A stretch of 64,000 nucleotides of DNA from Salinarimonas sp052380005 (GCA_052380005.1 JBQTCJ010000004.1), one strand, 5' to 3'; shown: positions 9,578 through 18,542, numbered from the stretch's first letter. Notes: generated by a model not told the origin, from the sequence alone. Numbers and translations: made by a program.

Positions 9578-10042
9578 TCAGCCGCAATCGGCGACGAGCC
9601 CCCTCAGCGCGGGACCCGCGCCGGCGAGCGGGAACGTGCCGGCATCGGCGCCGTCGATCGTCACCGACACCGAAAGCGTCCGTGCCGTGGCCATCGCCGC
9701 GACCAGCGGCGTGCGCTTCGGTATTCGCTCCACGCTGGCGAAGAAGGTGCCGTTCCAGCGCATCGGGAGTTCGGTCGCCTCCGCGCCGGCCTCGAAGCGC
9801 GCGGTGACGTCCGGCTCGCCCTCGGGACCGGCGACGGCGGCCGAGAGCATGTAGATGCGCAGCGCATCGACGTCGCAGGCCAACGTCAGCGCCTGGCCAC
9901 GCGCCGGGCTGACGCTGGCGCTGAGCGCCCGTGGGTTGAAGGTCCACGCGTCCACGCCCGGCACCTGGCCGAAGGCCGCGCCGGACGGCAGCGACACGGC
10001 CAGCATCGCGGCGATCCCGATGCGCGACGAAACTCCTCTCAT
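9578..10042 (-). CDS. Exported hypothetical protein
   Basis: 154 residues with a Sec signal peptide (RIGIAAMLAVSLPSGAAFGQ, cleavage after about residue 25). The mature part has two cysteines (in LTLACDVD and the C-terminal VADCG), which could form a disulfide. No family is recognised; the C-terminal pattern FPLAG-x-GPALRGLVADC resembles small periplasmic proteins in which an immunity or envelope role has been suggested, but this is weak. It is divergent from the pyruvate-kinase-like gene (160 bp apart) and convergent with the TRAP permease. Confidence 0.72.
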   Translation of the reverse strand: MRGVSSRIGIAAMLAVSLPSGAAFGQVPGVDAWTFNPRALSASVSPARGQALTLACDVDALRIYMLSAAVAGPEGEPDVTARFEAGAEATELPMRWNGTFFASVERIPKRTPLVAAMATARTLSVSVTIDGADAGTFPLAGAGPALRGLVADCG

Positions 10043-10202
10043 GCCTCGCTCCTCTCTCGGTGCCGGATCGGGCCGGCGCGACAGGAATGTCGCTCGCACC
10101 ACGCGCGCGGCAACAGCGGCATGCGGTCGCGACATCGTCCTGTCGTGGTCGTCCGCTACCCGCGGCGAGATCGGCCGTCGCGACGGGCGGAGGGAGTGCG
10201 GG

Positions 10203-11678
10203 ATGGGTGCCGACGAGGAAACGCTCGATCTGCTGGCGGAGATGGAGGCCCTGCGCGACGAGGTCTCCAGCGAGGGGCGGCGGCGGTGGGATGCCTTCCG
10301 CGCGGACGTCGACCGCACGCCCTTCGCCGTCGGCGCGCTCAATCTCGCCCATTACCTGGCGCTTCGCCGCCGCGACCACCGCGCGCTCCAGCGCGGGCTG
10401 ATGCTGCGGGGCCTGTCCTCGCTCGGGCGGCTGGAGGGCCGCGTGCTCGCCACGCTCGACGCCGCCACCGTCGCGCTCGCGGCGCTGGCGGGCGAGGAGA
10501 CGTGCCGGCACGCGCCGTCGCAGCGGCAGTTCTTCCGCGGCGAGACACGCCTGCGCGCCGCGACGGAGCGCCTGTTCGGTCCCGCGCGCCCGGAGCGCCA
10601 GGGGCGCATCCTCGTCACGCTGCCGAGCGAGGCGGCGGACGACCCCGCCCTCGTGGCGGGCCTCGCGCGCGCGGGCGCCGACGCGCTGCGGATCAACTGC
10701 GCGCACGACGGCCCGGAGGCCTGGCGCGCCATGATCGCGCATGCCCGCGCTGCGGAAGCCGAGACCGGACGGCGTCTGCGCATCCTCATGGACATCGCCG
10801 GCCCGAAGATCCGCACCGGCAGCGTCCTTACGCCGGACGAGCGCGCGCGCGTCGGCGTCGGCGACCGGCTGCTGCTGGCCAGGACCCTCGCCCCAGGCTT
10901 CGCGCAGACCTTCCCCTTCCAGGCCACCTGCACGGCGCCCGAGGTGCTGGCCGCCGTCGGCGAGGGCGCGCGGGTCGCGGTCGACGACGGGCGCTTCTCC
11001 GGCCGCGTCGTCGCCCGGGCGCACGATGGGCTCGTGGTGGCGATCGACCAGGCGAAGCTCGGGGGCGCCCGGCTGAAGCCGGAGAAGGGGCTCAACTTCC
11101 CCGAGACGGCGCTCGCCCTCGACCCGCTCACCGACAAGGACCGCGCCGACCTCGACGTGGTGGCGCGGGACGCCGACCTCGTCGGCTACTCCTTCGTGCA
11201 GACCGCGGGCGACATCCGCCGGCTGCAGGCGGAGCTCGCCGCGCGCACGCCCCGCTGGCGCGAGATCGGCCTCGTCGCGAAGATCGAGACGCCCGTCGCC
11301 GTGCGGAACCTGCCGGAGATCATGGTCGCCGCCGCGGGGCGGCAGCCCTTCGCGGTGATGATCGCCCGCGGAGATCTCGCGGTGGAGATCGGCTTCGCGC
11401 GGCTGGCGGAGATGCAGGAGGAGCTGCTCTGGCTCGCGGAAGCCGCGCACGTGCCGGTCATCTGGGCGACCCAGGTGCTCGAGCGCCTCGTCAAGTCCGG
11501 CCTGCCCTCGCGCGGCGAGATGACGGACGCCGCCATGGCGGCGCGCGCCGAATGCGTGATGCTCAACAAAGGCCCGAACGTCGAAGCCGCCATTCAGGCG
11601 CTCGACGGCCTGTTCCAGCGAATGGGCGAGCACCAGTCGAAGAAGACCCCGACGCTGCGGGCGCTTCGCACATGGTGA
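10203..11678 (+). CDS. Atypical pyruvate kinase with N-terminal extension
   Basis: 491 residues. About 130 residues of extension precede the pyruvate-kinase barrel. Barrel motifs: RINCAHD, LMDIAGPKIRTG, B-domain DDGRFSGRVV, KGLNFPE, catalytic Lys in VAKIETP, MIARGDLAVEIG and WATQVLE. Compared with typical PK (N-x-S-H; LDTKGPEIRTG), the K+-ligand Ser and Thr are Ala and Ile, and Glu117 (rabbit numbering) is Lys, the residue that marks K+-independent enzymes. The chain stops soon after the barrel, so the usual C-terminal allosteric domain is missing. It probably converts PEP and ADP to pyruvate and ATP, but may be a paralogue with another role. ATG with an upstream GGAGGGAG. Confidence 0.8.
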   Translation: MGADEETLDLLAEMEALRDEVSSEGRRRWDAFRADVDRTPFAVGALNLAHYLALRRRDHRALQRGLMLRGLSSLGRLEGRVLATLDAATVALAALAGEETCRHAPSQRQFFRGETRLRAATERLFGPARPERQGRILVTLPSEAADDPALVAGLARAGADALRINCAHDGPEAWRAMIAHARAAEAETGRRLRILMDIAGPKIRTGSVLTPDERARVGVGDRLLLARTLAPGFAQTFPFQATCTAPEVLAAVGEGARVAVDDGRFSGRVVARAHDGLVVAIDQAKLGGARLKPEKGLNFPETALALDPLTDKDRADLDVVARDADLVGYSFVQTAGDIRRLQAELAARTPRWREIGLVAKIETPVAVRNLPEIMVAAAGRQPFAVMIARGDLAVEIGFARLAEMQEELLWLAEAAHVPVIWATQVLERLVKSGLPSRGEMTDAAMAARAECVMLNKGPNVEAAIQALDGLFQRMGEHQSKKTPTLRALRTW

Positions 11679-11707
11679 GCGCGGCGCTCCCTCCGCGAGC
11701 GCCGCGC
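11679..11707. terminator. Hairpin between convergent genes (possible bidirectional terminator)
   Basis: GCGCGGCGCT (11679-11688) and AGCGCCGCGC (11698-11707) form a perfect 10-bp stem with a 9-nt loop, starting right after the kinase stop and 12 bp before the stop of the converging minus-strand gene. No T-run on either side, so intrinsic termination would be weak. Confidence 0.5.
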
Positions 11708-11718
11708 CGGCCGGCGCG

Positions 11719-12159
11719 TCACTGCGCCTCGATCGGCTCCGTCGGCGACACCGGCGTGTCGGCCTGCGGGTCGATCGGCACCGGCGCCGGGGCCGGCTCC
11801 TCGATGGCGCCGGTCACCGGCACGTCGCCGGCGTCGTAGCCGTCCATCAGGAAGAAGGCCAAGATCGCGCCGATCACCACGATGGCGCCGATCGCCCAGG
11901 CCATCCCCATGCCGGAACGACGCGCGGGCCGCGCCATGCGGTCGTCCCGCGCCTCGGCTCGAGGATGGGTCGCATCGGTGCGCGCCGCGACCGGATCGGC
12001 CGGGCGGGCGCCGCGGGTGGTCTCGCCGGGGCGAATCTCGCCGGGGCGCGTGCCGAACGGGTCCGTCGGCGCGGTCGCCGGCAACGGGTCGACCGCACGA
12101 TCGGTCCCCGTGTGGGGCGTGCGCGGATCGGCGGGGTCGCGTCCATCGTTCGTCGCCAT
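11719..12159 (-). CDS. Small single-pass membrane protein, proline/aspartate-rich
   Basis: 146 residues. A disordered N-terminal region (rich in Pro, Asp, Thr and Arg, about 1-85) is followed by one membrane helix (GMAWAIGAIVVIGAILAFFL, about 91-110) and an acidic, proline-rich C-terminal tail. A strong SD (AAAGGAGG) precedes the ATG at 12157-12159, supporting a real gene. No family or function recognised. It is divergent from gatB. Confidence 0.72.
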   Translation of the reverse strand: MATNDGRDPADPRTPHTGTDRAVDPLPATAPTDPFGTRPGEIRPGETTRGARPADPVAARTDATHPRAEARDDRMARPARRSGMGMAWAIGAIVVIGAILAFFLMDGYDAGDVPVTGAIEEPAPAPVPIDPQADTPVSPTEPIEAQ

Positions 12160-12319
12160 CTTGGCCTCCTTTCGGCTCGAGCGGCGTTGGTGGCGCCTCA
12201 ACGCCGAACTCGCGAACGGGTTTCGCGGCCGGCGGACGGCGCCTTCGCCGGCATGCGACTTGAAGCGCGCGCGAGAGAGCGCTAACCGTCGCATCGTGCA
12301 CACGAGGACGGACGAGCCG

Positions 12320-13804
12320 ATGAACGCCCCGATGAACGCCCCCGCCGATCCCAAGAAGCTCATCAAAGGCGCCACCGGCGACTGGGAGGTCATCGTCGGC
12401 ATGGAGATCCATGCCCAGGTCACGTCGCAGGCGAAGCTGTTCTCCGGCGCCTCCACGGGCTTCGGTGCGGCGCCGAACTCGCACGTCTCGCTCGTCGACG
12501 CGGCGATGCCCGGCATGCTGCCCGTGATCAACCTCGAATGCGTCCGCCAGGCGGTACGCACCGGGCTCGGCCTCAAGGCGCAGATCAACCTGCGCTCCAT
12601 CTTCGACCGGAAGAACTATTTCTACCCGGACCTGCCGCAGGGCTACCAGATCTCGCAGTACAAGCACCCGATCGTCGGCGAGGGCGAGGTCGTGGTCGAC
12701 ATGCTCGACGGCGGGTCCTTCACGGTCGGCATCGAGCGCCTGCACCTCGAGCAGGACGCGGGCAAGTCCATCCACGACCTGCACCCCACGATGTCCTACG
12801 TCGACCTGAACCGGTCCGGCGTGGCGCTGATGGAGATCGTCTCGAAGCCCGACATGCGCTCCTCGGAGGAAGCCAAGGCCTACGTGACGAAGCTGCGCAC
12901 CATCCTGCGCTATCTCGGCACCTGCGACGGCGACATGGAGAAGGGCAGCCTGCGCGCGGACGTGAACGTCTCGGTGCGCCGCCCCGGCGAGCCGCTCGGC
13001 ACGCGCTGCGAGATCAAGAACGTCAACTCGATCCGCTTCATCGGCCAGGCCATCGAGTACGAGGCGCGCCGCCAGATCGGCATCCTCGAGGACGGCGGCA
13101 GGATCGACCAGGAGACGCGCCTGTTCGATCCCGGCAAGGGCGAGACGCGCTCGATGCGCTCCAAGGAGGAGGCGCACGACTACCGCTACTTCCCCGACCC
13201 CGACCTCCTGCCGCTCGAGCTCGAGCAGGACTTCGTGGACGGCCTCGCCACCGGCCTGCCGGAACTGCCCGACGAGAAGAAGGCGCGCTTCGTCGCCGAC
13301 TTCGGCCTCTCCCCCTACGACGCGGGCGTGCTCGTCGCCGATCGCGAGCAGGCTGATTATTTCGAGGCGGTGGCGAAGGGCCGCGACGGCAAGGCCGCCG
13401 CGAACTGGGTCATCAACGAGCTGTTCGGGCGCCTCAACAAGGAGGGGCTCGACATCGCGGCCTCGCCGGTGTCCGCCGACCAGCTGGGCGAGATCGTCGA
13501 CCTCATCGCCGACGGGACCATCTCGGGCAAGATCGCCAAGGACCTCTTCGAGATCGTCTGGGCCGAGGGCGGCGCGCCCCGGCGGCTCGTCGAGGAGCGC
13601 GGCATGAAGCAGGTCACAGACACCGGCGCCATCGAGGCGGCGGTGGACGCGGTGATCGCGGCGAACCCCGACAAGGTCGAGCAGGCCAAGGCCAAGCCCT
13701 CGCTCGCCGGGTGGTTCGTCGGCCAGGTGATGAAGACGACCGGCGGCAAGGCCAACCCGCAGGCGGTGAACGCCCTCGTGAAGCAGAAGCTCGGGGTGGA
13801 ATGA
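12320..13804 (+). CDS. gatB: Asp-tRNA(Asn)/Glu-tRNA(Gln) amidotransferase subunit B
   Basis: 494 residues, normal for GatB. The signature WEVIVGMEIHAQVTSQAKLFSGAS starts near residue 24, with DRKNYFYPDLPQGYQISQYK and KIAKDLFEIVW in the C-terminal tail/YqeY domain. With GatA and GatC it converts misacylated Glu-tRNA(Gln) or Asp-tRNA(Asn) to the correct amide; GatB binds tRNA and activates the side-chain carboxylate. gatC and gatA are not in the window. The start is set by the family N-terminus; the stop overlaps the next start (ATGA). Confidence 0.96.
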   Translation: MNAPMNAPADPKKLIKGATGDWEVIVGMEIHAQVTSQAKLFSGASTGFGAAPNSHVSLVDAAMPGMLPVINLECVRQAVRTGLGLKAQINLRSIFDRKNYFYPDLPQGYQISQYKHPIVGEGEVVVDMLDGGSFTVGIERLHLEQDAGKSIHDLHPTMSYVDLNRSGVALMEIVSKPDMRSSEEAKAYVTKLRTILRYLGTCDGDMEKGSLRADVNVSVRRPGEPLGTRCEIKNVNSIRFIGQAIEYEARRQIGILEDGGRIDQETRLFDPGKGETRSMRSKEEAHDYRYFPDPDLLPLELEQDFVDGLATGLPELPDEKKARFVADFGLSPYDAGVLVADREQADYFEAVAKGRDGKAAANWVINELFGRLNKEGLDIAASPVSADQLGEIVDLIADGTISGKIAKDLFEIVWAEGGAPRRLVEERGMKQVTDTGAIEAAVDAVIAANPDKVEQAKAKPSLAGWFVGQVMKTTGGKANPQAVNALVKQKLGVE

Positions 13805-14769
13805 CCCCGCGCATCCGCCCCGTCGGCCGCGACGATCTCGCGGCGGTGCGCGCGGCGCTCGTCGCGAGCTGGCACGCGACCTACGACCCGATTCACGGCG
13901 CCGCGAAGGTGACCGAGATCACCGACCGCTGGCACGCCCTCCCCGCGCTCTCCCGGCAGGTGGACCGGCCGGGAACGGTCTTCCTCATGGCCGAGGGGGC
14001 GGACGGCGGCGTGCTGGGCTCCGCCCTCGCCCATGTCGACGACGGCGAGGAGGCCTGCCTGCGCCGGCTCTACGTCACGCCCGGCGGGGAGGGCCGCGGG
14101 CTCGGCAGGCTCCTCCTCGACGAGACTCTGGCGCGGCTCGCCGAGCGGGACGCGTGGCTCGAGGTCGAGCCCCGCAACACCCGCGCCATCCGCTTCTACG
14201 AACGCGAGGGCTTCGTGCTCGACCGGCCGGCGCAGGGGTGCGGCGGGCGTGCCGATCTCGAGGCGGTGATCATGCGCCGCCCGGAGCGCCCGATCGCACG
14301 CGCGGTCGTCGACGCCGACGCGCAGGACCTCTTCGGGCTCCTGACGCTGGCGTTCGCGGAATATCCCGGCTGCTACATCGATCCGCACGACGACTACCCG
14401 GAGATCGTCCGGCCCGCGACGCGGCTCTCGCAGGCGAAGACCACCTTCTGGGTGATCGAGGACCGGTCCGGCCGCGTGCGCGCGTGCTGCGGCGTGAAGG
14501 CGCCGGACGCGGACGGCACGGCGGAGCTCACCAAGCTCTACGTGCGCCGCGACCAGCGCCGCCGCGGCCTCGCGGCCCACCTCGTCCGCCTGGTGGAGGA
14601 CGCCGCCCGCGCCGCCGGCGCACGCCGGCTGGTCCTGTACACGGACACCCGCTTCACCAAGGCCCATCGGCTCTACGAGCATATGGGCTTTTCCCGCTTC
14701 GGCGAGGAGCGCGCGCTGCACGACGTCTCGGGGTCGGTCGAGTACGGCTACGGGAAGGCGCTGGGGTAG
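13801..14769 (+). CDS. Tandem GNAT acetyltransferase
   Basis: 322 residues with two GNAT folds. The first (about 1-155) has the acetyl-CoA loop YVTPGGEGRGLGRLLLDE, and the second (about 165-322) has YVRRDQRRRGLAAHLV followed by AHRLYEHMGF. GNAT enzymes transfer an acyl group from acyl-CoA to an amine; the target is unknown. The ATG overlaps the gatB stop by 4 bp, so translation is coupled to gatB. That placement may be simple polarity rather than function. Confidence 0.88.
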   Translation: MTPRIRPVGRDDLAAVRAALVASWHATYDPIHGAAKVTEITDRWHALPALSRQVDRPGTVFLMAEGADGGVLGSALAHVDDGEEACLRRLYVTPGGEGRGLGRLLLDETLARLAERDAWLEVEPRNTRAIRFYEREGFVLDRPAQGCGGRADLEAVIMRRPERPIARAVVDADAQDLFGLLTLAFAEYPGCYIDPHDDYPEIVRPATRLSQAKTTFWVIEDRSGRVRACCGVKAPDADGTAELTKLYVRRDQRRRGLAAHLVRLVEDAARAAGARRLVLYTDTRFTKAHRLYEHMGFSRFGEERALHDVSGSVEYGYGKALG

Positions 14770-14880
14770 GCGCCGGACGGAACCCGAGCGCGGCCTCCAC
14801 GCGTTGCCACGGATTGCGGCATCGCTTCTCGGCGCGAGTGCGCTATGGTCGAGCATGCCGAACGCGAGGAGGCCAGAGCC

Positions 14881-15792
14881 GTGACCACGATCGATCTCGG
14901 GCCGGCGGTGTCCGGCGAGCGCCGCGAGACGCGCCGGCGCGCAGGCCGCCTCTCCTACTACGTCGCCGGCGAGGGGCCTCCCGTCCTCCTGATCCACTCG
15001 ATCAACGCCGCAGCCTCCGCCTACGAGATGCGCCCGCTGCACGAGCGGCTCTCGACGCATCGGCGCGTCTACACGGTGGACCTGCCCGGCTACGGCTTCT
15101 CGGACCGCTCGCCGCGCAGCTACGAGATCCGGCTGTTCACCAACGCCGTCCTCGACATGGCGGACGTGATTCGTGACGCGCACGGTCCACGGGCCTTCGA
15201 TGCGGTCGCGCTGTCGCTGTCGTGCGAGTTCCTCGCCCGCGCCGCACGCGAGGCGCCGGACGCCTTCGCCAGCCTCGCCTTCGTCACGCCCACCGGCTTC
15301 TCGAAGGGCTCTCATCGCAAGCGCGCCGCCCCCGAGACGCCGATGCGCGTGCCCGGCATGCGTTCCTTCCTGAACGCGCCCTGGGGCCGGCCGCTCTTCC
15401 GCGGGCTCACCTCCGAGCGGTCGATTCGCTACTTCCTCCAGCGGACCTTCGGCCGCAAGGACGTGCCGGAAGACCTCGTCGCCTACGACTGGCGCACGGC
15501 GCACCAGCCCGGCGCCGAGCACGCGCCCTTCGCCTTCCTGTCGGGGCGTCTGTTCGCACGCGATGTGCGCGACCTCTTCGAGGACCTGACGCTGCCGATC
15601 TACGTACTCCACGGCACGAAAGGCGATTTCAAGGACTTCTCGGAGGCGAACTGGGCGATCGCACGCCGAAACTGGCTGTTCTCCGCCTTCGACACCGGCG
15701 CGCTGGTGCATTTCGAGAAGCCCGACGAGTTCCTCGGCGCCTACCAGCGCTTCCTCGGCGAGGTCGCCGGCATAAGGGCTGCTGCTAGCTGA
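14881..15792 (+). CDS. Alpha/beta-fold hydrolase upstream of crtI
   Basis: About 303 residues. The fold is clear (VLLIHSINAAASAYEM oxyanion region, YTVDLPGYGFSDRS, and the late YVLHGTKGDFKDF strand). The nucleophile elbow reads ALSLSCEF instead of G-x-S-x-G, so Ser is kept but both flanking glycines are changed. The GTG at 14881 has GAGGAGG 9 nt upstream; an ATG at 14845 in the same frame lacks an SD. It ends 34 bp before crtI on the same strand, which suggests co-transcription with the carotenoid genes. Substrate unknown; possibly a carotenoid ester or lipid enzyme. Confidence 0.82.
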   Translation: MTTIDLGPAVSGERRETRRRAGRLSYYVAGEGPPVLLIHSINAAASAYEMRPLHERLSTHRRVYTVDLPGYGFSDRSPRSYEIRLFTNAVLDMADVIRDAHGPRAFDAVALSLSCEFLARAAREAPDAFASLAFVTPTGFSKGSHRKRAAPETPMRVPGMRSFLNAPWGRPLFRGLTSERSIRYFLQRTFGRKDVPEDLVAYDWRTAHQPGAEHAPFAFLSGRLFARDVRDLFEDLTLPIYVLHGTKGDFKDFSEANWAIARRNWLFSAFDTGALVHFEKPDEFLGAYQRFLGEVAGIRAAAS

Positions 15793-15806
15793 CGGGGTGT
15801 CCAGTT

Positions 15807-15826
15807 CCTGTTACGCTCGCGACAGG
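15807..15826 (+). promoter_or_regulatory. Inverted repeat CCTGT-N10-ACAGG just before crtI
   Basis: A 5-bp dyad spanning 20 bp ends directly at the crtI ATG (15827). It contains TGT-N10-ACA; the aerobic carotenoid repressor PpsR/CrtJ uses TGT-N12-ACA, so the spacing is 2 bp short. It could be an operator or chance, and it also occupies the SD position. Confidence 0.3.
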
Positions 15827-17404
15827 ATGAACATCTTGACACCCCCTCCCGGCACGGCGCGCCCCGTGCCCTTCGACGCCGAGACCGCCGGCCGCCCGCA
15901 CGCCGTGGTGATCGGCGCCGGCTTCGGCGGCCTCGCCGCCGCCGTGCGCCTCGGCGCACGCGGCTATTGCGTGACGATCGTCGAGAAGCTCGACCAGCCC
16001 GGCGGCCGGGCGCGGGTCTTCCGCGAGGGCGGCTTCACCTTCGACGCCGGACCGACCCTGATCACGGCGCCGCAGCTCTTCGCGGAGCTGTGGGAGCTGT
16101 GCGGCAAGCGGATGGAGGACGACGTCGCGGTCGTCCCACTCGACCCGTTCTACACGATCCACTTCGACGACGGCGAGACGTTCCGCTACAGCGGCGAAAC
16201 GGACGCCATGCGCGCCGAGATCGCACGCCTCGCGCCCGGCGACCTCGCCGGCTACGAGCGCTTCATGAAGGTCTCGGAGGAGATCTGCCGCGTCGGCTTC
16301 GAGGAGCTCGGCCACGTGCCCTTCGCCTCGATCGGCGACATGCTCAAGGTGGCGCCCGACCTCGTGCGGCTGGGCGCGCAGCGCTCCGTCCACGGGCTCG
16401 TGTCGCGCCACTTCGCCGACGAGCGGCTGCGCACCGTGTTCAGCTTCCATCCGCTGCTCATCGGCGGAAACCCGTTCACCGCCAGCGCGATATACGCGCT
16501 CATTCATCATCTGGAGAAGCGCTGGGGCGTGCATTATGCGGTCGGCGGCATCAACCGGCTGGTGTCGGGCATCGTCGGGCTGATCGAGGGCCAGGGCGGG
16601 CGGCTGCGGCTGTCGGCGCCGGTCGAGCGCATCCTGCTCGAAGGCCGGCGCGCCTGCGGGGTGCGGCTCGAGAGCGGCGAGATCATCCCCGCCGACATCG
16701 TCGTCTCGAACGCCGATTCGACGGCCACCTACGCGAAGCTCCTGCCCGACGCGCGGCGCACCCGCTGGGGACCCGCCCGCCAGCGGCTGGCGCAATGGTC
16801 GATGGGGCTGTTCGTCTGGTACTTCGGCACGAAGCGGCGCTACGAGGACGTGGGGCACCACACGATCCTGCTCGGTCCGCGCTACCGGGAGCTGCTCGAC
16901 GACATCTTCCGGAAGAAGCACCTGGCCGAGGACTTCTCCCTCTACCTCCACCGCCCGAGCGCCAGCGACCCGAGCGTCGCACCAGACGGCCACGACGCCT
17001 TCTACGTGCTCTCGCCGGTGCCGAACCTGCTGGGCGCGACGGATTGGGACGAGACGGCGGAGGCCTACCGTCGCAAGGTGATGCGTCGCCTCGAGGAGAC
17101 GGTCCTGCCCGGGCTCTCGGAAGAGATCGTCGTCTCGCGGCTCCTCACGCCGACGGACTTCGCGCGCGACTACGCCTCGCTGCACGGGGCGGGCTTCGGG
17201 CTCGAGCCGGTGATGTGGCAGTCGGCGTGGTTCCGGCCCCACAATCGCTCCGAGAGCATCGAGAACCTGTTCCTCGTGGGCGCCGGCACGCATCCCGGCG
17301 CGGGCATGCCGGGCGTGCTCTCGACCGCGCGTGTGCTCGATCGCGTCGTGCCCGATCCCACGCAGTTCCAGACGACGAGAGGGAGGTCCCATGCCGGCCG
17401 CTGA
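15827..17404 (+). CDS. crtI: Phytoene desaturase family protein
   Basis: 525 residues. FAD-binding GxGxxG motif at 30-35 (VVIGAGFGGLAAAVRLGARG), then the CrtI pattern EKLDQPGGRARVFREGGFTFDAGPTLI, and a C-terminal FAD motif NLFLVGAGTHPGAGMPGVL. The enzyme introduces double bonds into phytoene to give neurosporene or lycopene in the membrane. crtB overlaps its 3' end by 14 bp, so the two form a translational unit. The number of desaturation steps cannot be read from sequence. A C30 (diapophytoene) substrate is less likely because the neighbour looks like ordinary CrtB. Confidence 0.92.
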   Translation: MNILTPPPGTARPVPFDAETAGRPHAVVIGAGFGGLAAAVRLGARGYCVTIVEKLDQPGGRARVFREGGFTFDAGPTLITAPQLFAELWELCGKRMEDDVAVVPLDPFYTIHFDDGETFRYSGETDAMRAEIARLAPGDLAGYERFMKVSEEICRVGFEELGHVPFASIGDMLKVAPDLVRLGAQRSVHGLVSRHFADERLRTVFSFHPLLIGGNPFTASAIYALIHHLEKRWGVHYAVGGINRLVSGIVGLIEGQGGRLRLSAPVERILLEGRRACGVRLESGEIIPADIVVSNADSTATYAKLLPDARRTRWGPARQRLAQWSMGLFVWYFGTKRRYEDVGHHTILLGPRYRELLDDIFRKKHLAEDFSLYLHRPSASDPSVAPDGHDAFYVLSPVPNLLGATDWDETAEAYRRKVMRRLEETVLPGLSEEIVVSRLLTPTDFARDYASLHGAGFGLEPVMWQSAWFRPHNRSESIENLFLVGAGTHPGAGMPGVLSTARVLDRVVPDPTQFQTTRGRSHAGR

Positions 17405-18443
17405 CCGACGCGAGCACCGTTTCCCCGAGCATCCCTCCGCGCAAGGCGACATCGCCGCCTGCGCGAACCTGCTGCGAGGCGGCTCGCGCTCCTTCCACGC
17501 GGCATCGCGGGTGCTGCCCCGGCGCGTCAGCGAGCCGGCCGCGGCGCTCTACGCCTTCTGCCGCGTGGCGGACGACGCAGTCGACCACGGTCACGACCGA
17601 CACGCCGCTCTCGGGCTCCTGCGCGAGCGGCTCGACCGGGTCTATGCGGGCCACCCCGCCCCGCAGGCGATCGATCGCGCCTTCGCGGCGACGGTGACGC
17701 GCTACCGCATCCCCCGCGCGCTTCCCGAGGCGCTGCTCGAGGGCTTCGCGTGGGACGCGGAGGAGCGCGCCTACGAGACGCTGTCCGACGTCGCCGCCTA
17801 TGCCGCGCGGGTCGCCGGCACCGTCGGCGCGATGATGACGCTGATCATGGGCCGGCGCGAGCCCGCGGTGCTGGCGCGCGCCTGCGATCTCGGCGTCGCC
17901 ATGCAGTTCACCAACATCGCCCGCGACGTCGGCGAGGACGCCGCGAACGGGCGGCTCTACCTGCCGCGGCAATGGCTGCGCGAGGCGGGCGTCGACGTCG
18001 AGGCCTTCCTCGCCGACCCACGCCCCTGCGCGGGCGTGCACACCGCGACGCGCCGCCTGCTCGTGGCGGCGGATGGGCTCTACGCCCGGGCCCTCGCCGG
18101 CGTCGCGGCGCTCCCGCGGGACTGCCGCCCGGGGATCCTGGCCGCCCGGACGCTCTACGCCGAGATCGGGCGCGTCGTGGAGCGCGCGGGACCGACGAAG
18201 GCGCTGGAGCGCGCGGTCGTCCCGCGCTCGCGCCAGCTCGCCCTCGTCGCCGGCGCGCTCGCCCGCGCCCCCTTCCTCGCCGCCCGGGCCGACGAGACGC
18301 CGCCGCTCCCGGAAGTCGCCTTCCTGGTCGAGGCCGCGATCGGCGCAGGCCGCCACGCCCTGCCGCCGCAGGGCATCGAGGAGCGCATCGCCTGGCTCGT
18401 CGACCTGTTCGAGAGGCTCGAGCGGCGCGACCCGGTGGGATGA
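17391..18443 (+). CDS. crtB: Phytoene synthase
   Basis: 350 residues of the squalene/phytoene synthase family. The two aspartate-rich Mg-diphosphate sites are present: DDAVD at 61-65 and NIARDVGEDA with NGRLYLP after it. It condenses two geranylgeranyl diphosphates to phytoene. The start inside crtI (SD GGGAGG at 17380-17385) implies coupled translation. No other crt, crtE or bch genes are in the window, so later carotenoid steps lie elsewhere. Confidence 0.93.
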   Translation: MPAADRREHRFPEHPSAQGDIAACANLLRGGSRSFHAASRVLPRRVSEPAAALYAFCRVADDAVDHGHDRHAALGLLRERLDRVYAGHPAPQAIDRAFAATVTRYRIPRALPEALLEGFAWDAEERAYETLSDVAAYAARVAGTVGAMMTLIMGRREPAVLARACDLGVAMQFTNIARDVGEDAANGRLYLPRQWLREAGVDVEAFLADPRPCAGVHTATRRLLVAADGLYARALAGVAALPRDCRPGILAARTLYAEIGRVVERAGPTKALERAVVPRSRQLALVAGALARAPFLAARADETPPLPEVAFLVEAAIGAGRHALPPQGIEERIAWLVDLFERLERRDPVG

Positions 18444-18502
18444 GCATCGAGGAGCACCCGCAAGGCACGAAGGGGGTGGAAACGGGCGGCGAGCCCGCGT
18501 AA

Positions 18503-18542
18503 GTTCGCGGCGAACGACAGCGAAAAAATGCGAACGCCGAAC
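18503..18542 (+). promoter_or_regulatory. Candidate GlpR/DeoR-family operator upstream of glpK
   Basis: A perfect dyad GTTCGC-G-GCGAAC (18503-18515) is followed by GCGAAA at 18520 and GCGAAC at 18530. GCGAAM therefore recurs exactly every 10 bp (18510, 18520, 18530), with a further CCGAAC at 18537. GlpR operators contain GTTCG/CGAAC half-sites, and DeoR-family proteins bind such periodic repeats. It lies 48-87 bp before the glpK GTG. The repeats are seen; the regulator is inferred, as no glpR is in the window. Confidence 0.55.

Noticed and set aside
14845..14880. ATG at 14845 as start of the alpha/beta hydrolase.
   Set aside because: No ribosome-binding site; the GTG at 14881 has GAGGAGG at proper distance. 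Not excluded.
15807..15826. A true PpsR/CrtJ operator.
   Set aside because: Spacing is TGT-N10-ACA, not N12, and it touches the start codon; listed only as an inverted repeat.
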